Shown here: piece by piece, positions 32,235 to 43,563 of the stretch
Numbering within the stretch: position 1 is the first letter of the stretch
Layout: every line of letters starts with the position of its first letter
From: Salvelinus alpinus
Taxonomy: Eukaryota; Chordata; Actinopteri; Salmoniformes; Salmonidae
DNA: 64,000 nt
Reading direction: 5' to 3'
Assembly (NCBI RefSeq): GCF_045679555.1
Contig: NC_092100.1
Coordinates: 35,984,106 to 36,048,105 of the forward strand
Notes under the pieces: model-generated
Told to the model about the DNA's origin: nothing
Databases searched by the model: none
What the model saw: the letters and a program-made list of their open reading frames with translations, nothing else
Program-made: the position numbers and the translations under genes

Positions 32235-34908
32235 GGCCCTTCTGCTAACTTGCTAGCCCCGGTCTGCTAACTGCTAGCTTGCTAGCCTCGGTCTGCTAGC
32301 TTGCTAGCCCCGGTCTGTTAACTGCTAGCTTGTTAGCCCCGGCCTACTAACTGCTAGCTTGTTAGCCCCGGCCTGCTAACTGTCTGAATCGCCGTGTCCC
32401 CAGCCAGCCCAACCACTCACTGGACCCATATGATCACTTGGTTACACATGCCTCTCTCTAATATCAATATGCCTCGTCCATTACTGTCCTGGTTAGTGAT
32501 TACTGTCTTATTTCACTGTAGAGCCTCAAGCCCTGCTCAATATGCCTTAACCAACCATGTTGTTCCACCTCCTACATATGCGATGACATCACCTAGTTTA
32601 AACGTCTCTAGAGACTATATCTCTCTCATCATTACTCAATGCATTAGCATCGAATAGCCCCCGTGATATGCAACTTTTCAGGGAAGTTAGAAACAAATAT
32701 ACATAGGCAGTTAGGAAAGCCAAGGCTAGCTTTTTCAAACAGAAATTTGCATCCTGTAGTACAAACTCAAAAAAGTTCTGGGACACTGTAAAGTCCATGG
32801 AGAATAAGAGCACCTCCTCCCAGCTGCCCACTGCTCTGAGGCTAGGAAACGCTGTTACCATCGATAAATCCACTATAATTGAGAATTTCAATAAGCATTT
32901 CTCTACGGCTGGCCATGCTTTCCACCTGGCTACCCCTACCACGGTCAACTGCCCGGCACCCTCCACAGCAACCCGCCCAAGTCCCCACCATTTCTCTTTC
33001 ACCCAAATCCAGATAGCTGATGTTCTGAAAGAGCTGCAAAATCTGGACCCCTACAAATCAGCCGGGCTAGACAATCTGGACCCTCTCTTTCTAAAATTAT
33101 CTTTGTTGCAACCCCTATTACTAGCCTGTTCAACCTCTCTTTCGTATCGTCTGAGATTCCTAAAGATTGGAAAGCTGCCACGGTCATCCGCGTCTTCAAA
33201 GGGGGTGACACTCTAGACCCAAACTTCTACAGACCTATATCCATCCTACCCTGCCTTTCTAAGGTCTTCGAAAGCCAAGTTAACAAACAGATTACTGACC
33301 AATTCGAATCCCACCGTACCTTCTCCGATATGCAATCTGGTTTCCGAACTTGTCATGGGTGCACCTCAGCCACGCTCAAGGTCCTAAACGATATCATAAC
33401 CGCCATCGATAAGAGACCTGGCCAAGGCTTTCGACTCTGTCAATTAACACATTCTTATTGGCAGACTCGACAGCCTTGGTTTCTCAAATGATTGCCTCGC
33501 CTGGTTTACCAACTACTTCTCTAGTAGAGTTCAGTGTGTCAAATCGGAGGGCCTGTTGTCCGGACCTCTGGCAGTCTCTATGGGGGTGCCACAGGGTTCA
33601 ATTCTCGGGCCGACTCTGTTCTCTGTATACATCAATGATGTCGCTCTTGCAGCTGGGGATTCTCTGATCCACCTCTACGCAGACAACACTAATTCTGTAT
33701 ACTTCTGACCCCTCTTTGGACACTGTGTTAACTAACCTCCAGACGAGCTTCAATGCCATACAACTCTCCTTCCGTGGCCTGCAACTGCTTTTCCATGCAA
33801 GTAAATCTAAATGCATGCTATTCAATCGATCACTGCCTGCACCTGCCCGCCCGTCCAGCATCACTAATCTGGACGGCTTTGACTTAGAATACGTGGACAA
33901 CTACAAATACCTAGGTGTCTGGTTAGACTGTAAACTCCTTCCAGACTCACATTAAGCATCTCCAATCAAAATATTTAATCTAGAATCGGCTTCCTATATT
34001 GCAACACAGCATCCTTCACTCATGCTGCCAAACATACCCTCGTAAAACTGACCATCCTACCAATCCTCGACTTCGGCGACGTCATCTATAAAATAGCCTC
34101 CAACACTCTACTCAACAAATTGGATGCAGTCTATCACAGTGCCATCTGTTTTGTCACCAAAGCCCCATACACTACCTACCACTGCGACCTGTATGCTCTC
34201 GTTGGTTGGCCCTCGCTTCATACTCGTCGCCAAACCCACTGGCTACAGGTTATCTACAAGTCTATGCTAGGTAAAGCCCCGCCTTAGCTCAGCTCACTGG
34301 TCACCATAGCAGCACTCACTCGTAGCACACGCTCCAGCAGGTATATCTTACTGGTCACCCCCAAAGCCAATTCCTTCTTTGGTCGCCTTTCCTTCCAGTT
34401 CTCTGCTGCCAATGATTGGAACGAACTGCAAAAATCACTGAAGCTGGAGACTCATATCTCCCTCACTAGCTTTAAGCACCAGCTGTCAGAGTAGCTCACA
34501 GATCACTGCACCTGTACATAGCCCATCTGTAAACAGCCCGTCTATCTACCTCATCCCCATACTGTATTTATTTATTTATCTTGCCCCTTTGCACCCCAGT
34601 ATCTCTACTTGCACATTCATCTTCTGCACATCTACCATTCCAGTGATTAATTGCTATATTGTAATTACTTCGCCACCATGGCCTATTTATTGCCTTAACT
34701 CCCTTATCTTACCTCATTTGCACACACAGTATATAGACTTTTTGTTTTATTTTTTCTACTATTATTGACTGTATGTTTTATTCCATGTGTAACTCTGTGT
34801 TGTTGTATGTGTCGAATTGCTATGCTTTATCTTGACCAGGTCGCAGTTGCAAATGAGAACTTGTTCTCAACTAGCCTACCTGGTTAAACAAAGGTGAAAT
34901 AAAATAAA
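32235..34908 (+). mobile_element. LINE family B, copy 2, internally deleted
   Basis: It begins with a 5' leader containing the short repeat 'ctgctaactgctagcttg' (32238-32390) and 'tgacatcacctagttt'. At about 32640 it jumps directly to 'cattagcatcgaatagcccc', which in copies 1 and 4 lies well inside the ORF, so the endonuclease region is missing. The linker (FNKHFSTAGHAFHLATP), the reverse transcriptase and the C-terminal part follow with several frameshifts (for example 'gcagacaacact' at the catalytic box, giving YADN in place of YADD). The tail ends at 34908. Confidence 0.88.
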
Positions 34909-36330
34909 ATAAAAAAACAAGAAATAGAAATAAGAAAAACACGAGAAAGTAAGTAAGCTATATACAGGGTCAGTTCCAGGGTCAGTGCCAATTCCATATT
35001 TACAATGTGCAGGGATACTGGAGTGGTAGGGGTGTGTGTCTGTGCATGTGTGTGTGTGTGTAATCTGGGATTCCTTTCCTGGATTCCTGGTGCGTGTGTT
35101 AATTGTGTGATATGAGTTATGTATACCCCAGAGAAAGGGAAGTATTCAAACGAACTTCAGGGTTTCAGCTGAACTCAACACACTAACTTTGGAGAGAGAG
35201 ACAGAGAGTGAGAGATAGAGAGATGGAGATAGAGAGACAGAGTAAGAGACAGAATGACAGACTGACAGAGAGACAGAGTAAGAGACACAGACAGAGAGAG
35301 AGATATAGAGGGGGGGAGAGAAAGAGATGGAGGAAAGAGGGCAGTGAAGAGAGGAGCTGTGAATGAGGTTGGCACGGTGCCATCCACTCAGAGCTAGTTC
35401 CCACACACTGGGATGGGGAGGGTGGTGGAGAGAGACAGGGGGAAAGGAACAGGAACAGAGTCTTCCACACTGATACACCAGTGCCCACAGACAGACAAGA
35501 TACTCAGATGCCAGGTTGTCATTGCAAATAAGATTTTTTTTTGCAATTGACTTCTGGGTAAAATAATAAATAAAGAGGAGATTAAGAGAGAAGGAAGAGT
35601 CCTTGAGACCCCTGGAGGGGAGCCGAATCAGGACGACTAGATCTAGGAGGATGAGGAGAGGAAGGAGAAAAATAAGGGTGAGGATGGAGGGATGAAAAGG
35701 AGGACAATGAAGAGCATGGGCGGTTTGAGAGGTACATCAATGGCAGCTGGCTTTCAGAAGACAGGCATCATACCAACAATGAAGTGTCCACTCCCTCCAT
35801 CCTCCTCTCTTCCTCTGCTCCCATCTCTCTCTTCTCCCTTAGCCAGCAAGTGGACACCATGCCAGCCAGCTGCCGTGGCATGCTCACAAACAACAGAGCT
35901 AGCAGCAGAGAAACGCCTCGTTAGGAGATTGTTTAGAGAGGATTCATCGCTAATCAATGTTTATTTTTGTTGGACTGTTTGGACAAGGGTAACGGTTGCC
36001 AGCAACTCCACTTTCCAGCGATGGCATCTTTCAGAGGAGAGAGACAAACAGATAGTTGGCAGTATACCAGGGGAGAGTTGGCACTGCACCAAACACAATA
36101 TAACATAACGGGTGCGAAACAAGCTGATGAAATACTAAAGAAAGAGTTTACACATGCTTATGAGACCGATGGGGTTCAAACATGGGAATCGAAAAGTATT
36201 AGCCCGCTAAGTCAATGCAACTCTTCAGACGGGATCGAAATGACAAGAGGAGCTGGATACAGTTTGCAATGGAGGGAGAGGTGGGGAAGGAAGAGTGGTT
36301 GTAAATCTGGTTTTACCATAAGTATTTTAT
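34909..36330. other. Intergenic, purine-rich tracts; no gene recognised
   Basis: 35190-35330 is GA-rich simple sequence on the plus strand. Around 35580-36310 there are short open frames (for example 35692-36108 and 35967-36368) without recognisable domains, splice partners or codon bias I would trust. Confidence 0.4.
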
Positions 36331-36522
36331 TTTTATTTTTCCTTTATTTAACTAGGCAAGTCAGTTAAGAACAAACTCTTATTTACAATGACGGTCTACT
36401 GGGGAACAGTGGGTTCACTGCCTTGTTCAGGGGCAGAACTACAGATTTCAGCTCAGGGTTTCGATCCAGCAACCTTTCGGTTACTGGTCCAACGCTCTAA
36501 CCACTAGGTTCCCTGCCGCCCC
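36331..36522 (-). mobile_element. HpaI-type tRNA-derived SINE
   Basis: Reversed, the sequence starts with a tRNA-like head (A-box-like 'tagtggttagagcgttgg', B-box-like 'ggatcgaaacc'), passes through 'actgttccccagtagaccg' and ends in 'cttgcctagttaaataaagg'. HpaI SINEs are characteristic of salmonids. The tail resembles the LINE B tail, which fits SINE mobilisation by a LINE with the same 3' end. Confidence 0.9.
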
Positions 36523-36826
36523 AAAATGTTATACGATGAGGATGGGATATTGTATGATTACATCAATACTATTGAACATGTTCATGCAAATTCCATTTGC
36601 ATATCATTAAACGGTGAGTGCTCCTTTGATTCGTCCAGCCGGAATGGGATTGAATGAAGAAAAATGAAAAAGTCATTTCGTTATTAAACAGCAATGTTTT
36701 ATAGTCCGCCAACCAATCAATTTAATTTGGCCATAATTGAAATGTCAGAGCCAATCAATCAGTCTTCCAGGGATATTACCAACATCTCAATCTGGAAGAA
36801 CACTTGAAACTGAAAAGGAACCTGAC
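36523..36826. other. Spacer between SINE and LTR element
   Basis: 304 bp without a recognised gene or repeat. Confidence 0.4.
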
Positions 36827-37185
36827 TGTCACGTCCTGACCATAGTTCTTATGTGTTTTGCTTGTTTTAGGGTTGGTCAGGACGTGAGCTGGGTGGGCAT
36901 TCTATGTTGTGTGTCTAGTTTGTCTGTTTCTGTGTTCGGCCTAATATGGTTCTCAATCAGAAGCAGCTGTCAATCGTTGTCCCTGATTGAGAATCATATA
37001 TAGGTGGCTTGTTTTGTGTTGGGGATTTGTGGGTGGTTGTTTCCTGTCTTTGTGTTGTCTATGCACCAGCTAGGACTGTATCGGTAAGCCACATTTGTTA
37101 TTTTGTTCTGTAAGTGTTCACTTTTATTTGTCCGATCCCTGCTACACCTCCTCTTCTCATGAAGAGAGGGAAGGCTGCCGTTACA
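36827..37185 (+). repeat. Left LTR (44-bp deletion)
   Basis: It matches the right LTR except that 44 bp around an 'aattaaaa' poly(A)-like site is missing, between 'acttttatttg' and 'tccgatccctg'. The solo LTR at 58843 has the corresponding segment, so the left copy has lost it. Confidence 0.9.
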
Positions 37186-38005
37186 GAACCACCCACCAAA
37201 CTCGGACCAAGCAGCGTAGCAACGGGCAGCAGCGACAGCAGCAGCGGTACCAGGAGGAATGGACATGGGAGGAAATTCTGGACGGTAAAGGACCCTGGGC
37301 AGAGCCAGAGGAGTGTCGCCGCCCCAAAGCGGAGCTGGAGGCAGCAAAAGCGGAGAGGCGGCATTATGAGGCGCTAGCAAGGCAGAGCGGCTGGAAGCCC
37401 GAGAGGCTCACCCAAAAATGTCTTGGGGGGGGGGGGGGGGCTAAAGGGGAGTGTGGCGAAGTCAGGTAGGAGACCTGCGCCAACTTCCCGGGCTTACTGT
37501 GGAGAGCGAGAGTACGGGCAGACACCGTGTTGTGCGGAAGAGCGCACAGAGTCTCCTGTACGTGTGCTTAGCCCGGTGCGGTACATTCCAGCTCCACGTA
37601 TCGGCCGGGCTAGAGTGAGCATCGAGCCAGGTGCCATGAAGCCGGCTCAACACATCTGGTCTCCAGTGCGTCTCCTCGGGCCGGTGTACATGGCACCAGC
37701 CTTACGTATGGTGTCCCCGGTTCGCCAGTACAGCCCAGTGCGGGCTATTCCACCTCGCCGCACTGGCCTGGCTACGGGGAGCATTAAACCAGGTAAGGTT
37801 GGGCAGGCTCGGTGCTTAAGAGCTCCTGTACGCCTTCACGGTCCGGTATATCCGGCGCCACCTTCCCGCCCCAGCCCAGTACCACCAGTGCCTACACCAC
37901 GCACCAGGCTTCCTGTGTGTCTCCAGAACTCTGTTCCTCCTCCACGCACTCTTCCTATGGTGCGTGTCTCCAGCCCAGTACCTCCAGTGCCGGTACGTCT
38001 GCCCA

Positions 38006-38790
38006 GCGCCCAGCGCCGTCTGAGCCATCCGTCTGCCCAGCGCCGTCTGAGCCATCCGTCTGCCCAGCGCCGTCTGAGCCATCCGTCTGCCCAGCGCCGT
38101 CTGAGCCATCCGTCTGCCCAGCGCCGTCTGAGCCATCCGTCTGCCCAGCGCCGTCTGAGCCGCCCGTCTGTCCCGAGCCGTTAGAGCCGCCCGCCAGTCA
38201 GTAGCTGCCAGAGCCGCCCGCCAGTCAGTAGCTGCCAGAGCCGCCCGCCAGTCAGTAGCTGCCAGAGCCGCCCGCCAGTCAGTAGCTGCCAGAGCCGCCC
38301 GCCAGTCAGTAGCTGCCAGAGCCGCCCGCCAGTCAGGAGCTGCCAGAGCCGCCCGCCAGTCAGGAGCTGCCAGAGCCGCCCGCCAGTCAGGAGCTGCCAG
38401 AGCCGCCCGCCAGTCAGGAGCTGCCAGAGCCGCCCGCCAGTCAGGAGCCGCCCGCCAGTCAGGAGCCGCCCGCCAGTCAGGAGCCGCCCGCCAGTCAGGA
38501 GCCTCCCTCCAGTCATGAGCCGCCCTCCAGTCATGAGCCGCCACTCAGTCATGAGCCGCCACTCAGTCATGAGCCGCCACTCAGTCATGAGCCGCCACTC
38601 AGTCATGAGCCGCCCTTCAGTCATGAGCCGCCCTTCAGTCCGGAGCCGCCCTTCAGTCCGGAGTTGCCTCTCTGTCCTGAGCTGCCTCTCTGTCCTGAGC
38701 TACCTCTCTGTCCTGAGCTACCTCTCTGTCCTGAGCTACCTCTCTGTCCTGAGCTACCTCTCTGTCCTGAGCTGTCTCCTCAATTTAGTG
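38006..38790. repeat. Compound minisatellite inside the LTR element (27-bp then 18-bp units)
   Basis: 27-bp units around 'cagcgccgtctgagccatcc' (about 38007-38160), then 27-bp units around 'gctgccagagccgcccgcca' (38185-38440), then 18-bp units 'gagccgcccgccagtcag', 'gagccgccactcagtcat' and 'gagctacctctctgtcct' to about 38790. All units are multiples of three and mostly free of stops, which keeps frames open on both strands. The pattern suggests step-wise expansion of related Pro/Glu-rich codons. Confidence 0.92.
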
Positions 38791-38979
38791 GGGACCTTGG
38801 TGAGGATTCCTAGGCCAAGATCGGGGGCGAGGGTCGCCACTCAAAGGACGCTAAGGAGGGGGACAAAGACAATGGTGGAGTGGTGGCCTCGTCCTGCGCC
38901 GGAGCCGCCACCGCGGACCCAGACCCTCCCCTTGAGTTTTAGGGGTGCGTTCGGAGTCCGCACCTCAGGAGGGGGGTAC

Positions 38980-39382
38980 TGTCACGTCCTGACCATAGTT
39001 CTTATGTGTTTTGCTTGTTTTAGGGTTGGTCAGGACGTGAGCTGGGTGGGCATTCTATGTTGTGTGTCTAGTTTGTCTGTTTCTGTGTTCGGCCTAATAT
39101 GGTCCTCAATCAGAGGCAGCTGTCAATCGTTGTCCCTGATTGAGAATCATATATAGGTGGCTTGTTTTGTGTTGGGGATTTGTGGGTGGTTGTTTCCTGT
39201 CTTTGTGTTGTCTATGCACCAGCTAGGACTGTATCGGTAAGCCACATTTGTTATTTTGTTTTGTAAGTGTTCACGTTTATTTGTCGTAATTAAAATCATG
39301 TTGAACACGAGCTACGCTGCGTCTTGGTCCGATCCCTGCTACACCTCCTCTTCTCATGAAGAGAGGGAAGGCTGACATTACA
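38980..39382 (+). repeat. Right LTR
   Basis: Full-length partner of the left LTR; contains 'gtcgtaattaaaatcatg' and 'tacgctgcgtcttgg'. Confidence 0.92.
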
Positions 39383-39387
39383 CTGAC

Positions 39388-42300
39388 TGTGTATGGAGCT
39401 TAACATTACATTCCCCCATGACACATCCAGTATGTTTTACATTATAATTTCCTTTCCAGTTTTCCTTTTCTGAACTCTGTGATACTGTGGAAAGAAGTGA
39501 ACCACACATAAACAGTCAGATGGATCATATATCACATTTCACTGTGCCACAATGACCTTAGCATTGTGTGTGTGTACTATTAATACTGTACACCATTAGG
39601 GCTATTGCAGTGTAGTATTCCATCAATCAGCTCACCATCAGGACAGTGACTGTACTGGGATCCCTAGAGATGAAAAAAAACCTGATACCTTGATAATGTG
39701 AAACACACATACACACACACACACACACAAAAGAATCTGCTAGTGCGGGTGTTGAGGCTGGAGTGGGGGTGTTATCAGTGGAAACAGAGTCCTGTGTCTT
39801 TAACTGATGGCTGAGCCAAGAGACTCATGAATAAACATGAACTGGCTTTTCTCCTCTGCTCACACAGAACCAATTTAAATCTAAATGAGCCTACATACAC
39901 AACTATACCGATGACATTATAACCCTTCTGGTCTCTCTCCCTCTCTACTCTCTCTCCCTGACCCCTCCCCCAGGATCGCTGATACTCCAGTGCATGACAT
40001 TACATCCTACTATCCCCCCTCCTTAAACCTCCTCCCTGTACCCTTCTCCCTGTACCCCCACAGCATCAAATATGCATACACAAGTAGGTAATAAACATTA
40101 TATCCCCTACACACACAGATACACCCTCCCCCTACTTCAACCCCCCTCCACCATAACCATCCCAGCGTTAGCAGCAGTTTAATTCATGTTAGGTCATTAA
40201 TATTCATCATATAATTTTTTCACAAAGTAAAGTCATCTGGCTGGATGTCACTGATGTACTTACACAGTTTGTTTTACTATCCTTGTGGGGACCAAACAAA
40301 ATTGATTCCCTTTCAAAGCCCTATTTTTCCTAACCCCTAATTCTAACCCTTAAACCCAATTTCTAACCCCTAATTCTAATCCTAAAATAGCTTTTTACCT
40401 TGTGGGGACCGGCAAATAAAACACAAGCACGCACACACGCACGCACGCACGCACACACACAAACGAGACATGAGGCAAATATGTACACCAAACCAGACTT
40501 TATTTACCTCAGTGGCTATAGAGTGGGGAGGGGGAGAAAACATCTGTAGGAGAACTGGGGAGAACGAACAAACAACCACTGGAGCAAGAGACTGAGACAG
40601 GTGCACAACACAGGTATATTTTGGTTATCACTATGGCAACAGCCTCCGGGAACAATACAAAACACAATATTTACATCTTACAGTTAAATGATCAAATGAG
40701 GAAAAGGAACAAAACAACAATATGTACATAACTGCCATGTAGTACAGTATTTGGAATTTCAGTACAGAAAAAGATCATTGGTATTGTGGTTAGTTTTAGA
40801 GCTAAAACTGAGTTAGTTAGCATCCTTTGGAAGATTAGCCTGGTTTCTGTGTCCAGTTTCGCTGCATGGCTACATTGTTACAATCTGTGTGGCTACATGA
40901 CTATGTGGCTACTCCGCTACATGGCTGCATGGATAGTGTCTATGTCACTACATGGCTACATTGTTGCCTGGCCTAAAGCAGAGACAAACATGGCTAGCTA
41001 CATGGCTAAACAAGCCAGTGACACAAGAGCAGAAACAGACTGGTACACATAACTGTGGAAGGTTTAGGGCTAGATACAATCTAACCTGCAAAGCATAGCT
41101 ATGCAGGATCTTCAGTATAGAAGTATCTTATCTTCTTTGTAGCTTTGTTTAGAAACCACTGTCACATAGTAATTCATTAATGAGTAAATACTGGAGCCCC
41201 AAGTATCTCTTTGATAACATCAGAATTAAAGGTCAGGTTATAAACTGCATCATATAACAGTTATTACAATATTACAAAATACGTTAGCAGCAAACTGGAC
41301 GTCCTCAAAGACTGAGTTGAAACAATCTATCTGGTTGGTTACATTGAGGAAAGAATTTCAACCAATCTACTGCAATGGCTCTGAAGTAGTTCCCTACTGA
41401 GTACACTAGGAGCTGGGGTTTGGTTCCCTACTGAGTAGAGTACTTTTACTAAGTACACTAGGGAATGGGGTTTGGTTCCCTACTGAGTACTCTTCTACTA
41501 AATACACTAGGGGCTGGGGTTTGATTCCCTACTGATATATACCTAGTGCACTATGGCCTGGGGAGTTTGGCTTTGAGAAGTGCTACTCCATCCTAGTACA
41601 GTAGTAGGTTGCATGGAGATTTCAGTATACAGTCACCAGTGGCCTGGTGAAGAGGCAGATACAGCAGTTCTTATACAGTCTCTCTTCTTTCCATCATTCA
41701 ATTATACATTATCAAGCTAACTTTTCAAGTTGTTTTTGTGGGCTTTATGCACCAATGGTTACAGTGTTATTATGTCTTTGGGTTGTGTTTTAAAGCATTA
41801 TATATTAGCATAGTTATTACTGTTATTATCATCATCATAATTACTACAGTAATATTAATACAGAGAGAGTAAGAAGACGTCATACACAGAAAGAGAAATG
41901 GTTAGAGTGCGTGGTAACATCTTACCTAAACTCCACATCATAACGCATACATTATGTTCTCATAAACCACAAAATAACACTTGTCTTATCAAAGCATAAC
42001 AACAACCGTCAATCCATAATATTCATATTCATTAACATTTACTAAACAATGTTGTGTAATGTTTGGTTGGAGTTGTTGTGACATATATTGGTTGGACATG
42101 ATCAAAATAGCTTCTTATATGACGTCTCTCTTAAAGGACAAAGTGGACTTAGCTCAGTGCTATTTGGCCTATTATCCACATAAGGAACATTTACATGTGC
42201 ATTAGAGTCATCATTGGCTTGAGAAGGTTGAGGTCTGCTTCGGCACCACATAGGCCAGTCAGTCTTTTGGTGCACACCTGGTACTACACCGCTCTCAGAT

Positions 42301-43020
42301 CTACCCTTCACTGTATGGTCTGTACTGCAGTTCAGGTAATGAAAACCACCATGTTGACAACACAATCCAAGGACATGTAAGGTTTTGGTTACAAGCTTTG
42401 GAATCCAAGCCAGTCTTTGCAGAAGCTCTTTGTGAAGAATATTCTTTATTTTTGTTTCTTTCAGTTCTTTTACTTTGAAAGAACGTTCTATACACCAAAC
42501 GTCTTAGACTATCTTGATAGAATCTGTTCGTACTTGCAACAGAACTACAATACTAGTAAAGTCTTTAAACAGAAGTGGGAAGATTGATATGATGATATGG
42601 TCTCGACAGGGACATCTGTTGGCATGGAGGGGTTAACTCCTGAGGTATCGGTTGGAAGAAAGGACAGGAGAGGAGAGAGGGAGGAACAGAGGAGTGGTGT
42701 CTTAAAGCTCTAGGAGGTCTGCCCTGTGATGTTTTTGGGCTGAGGAAGGGGTGAGGTACACTGGTAGAATGATCTTTGGCTTCTTGGGCATGTGGTTGGT
42801 TCATCGCTGTGTGTGTGGTTGGTTCATCGCTGTGTGTGTGGTTGGTTCATCGCTGTGTGTGTGGTTGGTTCATCGCTGTGTGTGTGGTTGGTTCATCGCT
42901 GTGTGTGTGGTTGGTTCATTGTTGTGACTGACGTGCACTTGTTTCATGGCTGTGTGTTCTCTCCCCTGTCCTCTGCAGTCTTTCTCTCTATCCTGTGGTT
43001 GGGTCGACTCTAAGGCTCCT
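39388..43020. other. 3' flank of the ZFHX-like gene; repeats but no gene recognised
   Basis: It contains a CA repeat (39712-39728), a pair of direct 'ccttgtggggacc' repeats bracketing a 'taacccctaattctaa' stretch (40280-40412), an imperfect triplication of about 60 bp around 'ctggggtttggttccctact' (41395-41535), and a 23-bp minisatellite (42793-42925). Part of it may be the 3' UTR of the minus-strand gene, but I cannot place a cleavage site. Confidence 0.4.
42793..42925. repeat. 23-bp minisatellite
   Basis: 'gtggttggttcatcgctgtg' recurs every 23 bp, six copies with the last diverged. It creates an artificial Val/Trp/Cys-rich frame on the plus strand. Confidence 0.92.
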
Positions 43021-43024
43021 GGCC

Positions 43025-43175
43025 CTCTTCTCTTTGGCCCGGTTATTCTGAAACCACACCTGCACTACCCTGCATGCCAGACCCTCACACCGCAGGGGGC
43101 TGAGTTGCTCCCTGTAGCAGACGGAGTTGGGCAACCTGCTAGTGGGTCATCTGGGTACGCTGCCTCTGCTGCTGT
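43025..43175 (-). pseudogene. Decayed fourth homeodomain of the ZFHX-like gene
   Basis: On the minus strand RQRTQMTH is followed by an in-frame TAG (43139-43141), then QVAQLR, then a frame change, and then CYREQLSPLRCEGLA and CRVVQVWFQNNRAKEKR (to about 43025). This follows the fourth homeodomain of ZFHX3/4 (RTQMTNLQLKVL ... RVVQVWFQNARAKEK) but lacks about four residues before helix 3 and needs two corrections to read through. It lies downstream of the stop of the upstream ORF, so it is not translated as part of it. Confidence 0.8.
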
Positions 43176-43187
43176 CTCGGTACATGC

Positions 43188-43563
43188 CTATCCACACTCA
43201 GACAGACTTGGACTGGTGTTCTGGTCACAGTCTTGAACGTTGAAGCTCGCCATTCCATAATTGTATCCCAGAGACAACAGATTGCTACGGTTACCCTCAT
43301 GAGCCTGGTCAGACGAAGGGAATATTTTTACTGACAGATGCTCTTCCTTTTCTTTCTCCTCCTCTTCAATTTGGGGTTTGTTCAGATCAAAGGACAAATC
43401 GGTTTTCCCAGAAATGTATGTTCTCTCAGTGGGGACGCCCCCTGGGCTTGGGGAGGGATGAAATGGGTTTGGGGAGGGATGGAGGGAGGGAGAGAGAGGA
43501 GGATGGTGGGAGAGAGGGAAAAGGCTTGATGGAGAGAGAGGGACCCTCCCTGTCTCTGTAGGA
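43188..43563 (-). pseudogene. Frameshifted continuation of the ZFHX-like coding sequence
   Basis: Directly after the in-frame stop (SSFSHNH-stop, 43564), another minus-strand frame carries RVPLSPSSLFPLSHHPPLSP, DLSFDLNKPQIEEEE and YNYGMASFNVQDC to a stop at 43188. In ZFHX3 the segment after SFSH continues GVPLSP, so this is the original downstream coding sequence, one frameshift away. A second frame change separates it from the homeodomain 4 relic. An unspliced small intron is less likely because the homology is nearly contiguous. Confidence 0.7.

Larger units (their letters stand above)
36827..39382 (+). mobile_element. Non-autonomous LTR retrotransposon, complete with LTRs and target duplication
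   Basis: Two LTRs, 36827-37185 (359 bp) and 38980-39382 (403 bp), both begin TGTCACGTCCTGACC and end TTACA. The flanks are CTGAC on both sides (36822-36826 and 39383-39387), a 5-bp target duplication. A purine-rich tract 'aggaggggggtac' precedes the right LTR, setting plus orientation. The interior (about 1.8 kb) has an Arg/Gln/Glu-rich segment (YQEEWTWEEILDGKGPW, 37095-37469) and a long Pro/Ser/Arg frame, but no protease, reverse transcriptase or integrase. It must have depended on another element for movement. Confidence 0.92.

Noticed and set aside
32598-33216. Minus-strand frame of 134 codons in LINE copy 2, and similar ones at 17307-17637 and 63388-63945
   Set aside because: Shadows of the plus-strand LINE linker; the plus frame has the conserved family sequence.
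35692-36368. Two overlapping plus-strand frames as possible genes
   Set aside because: No recognisable domain, no splice partners, and they overlap in different frames; kept only as intergenic sequence.
36331-36522. Possible tRNA gene
   Set aside because: The A- and B-box-like sequences belong to the head of a SINE followed by its tail; no cloverleaf with a complete acceptor stem is apparent.
37816-38624. Two long minus-strand frames (242 and 147 codons)
   Set aside because: They are reverse readings of the minisatellite in the LTR element; units are multiples of three and free of stops.
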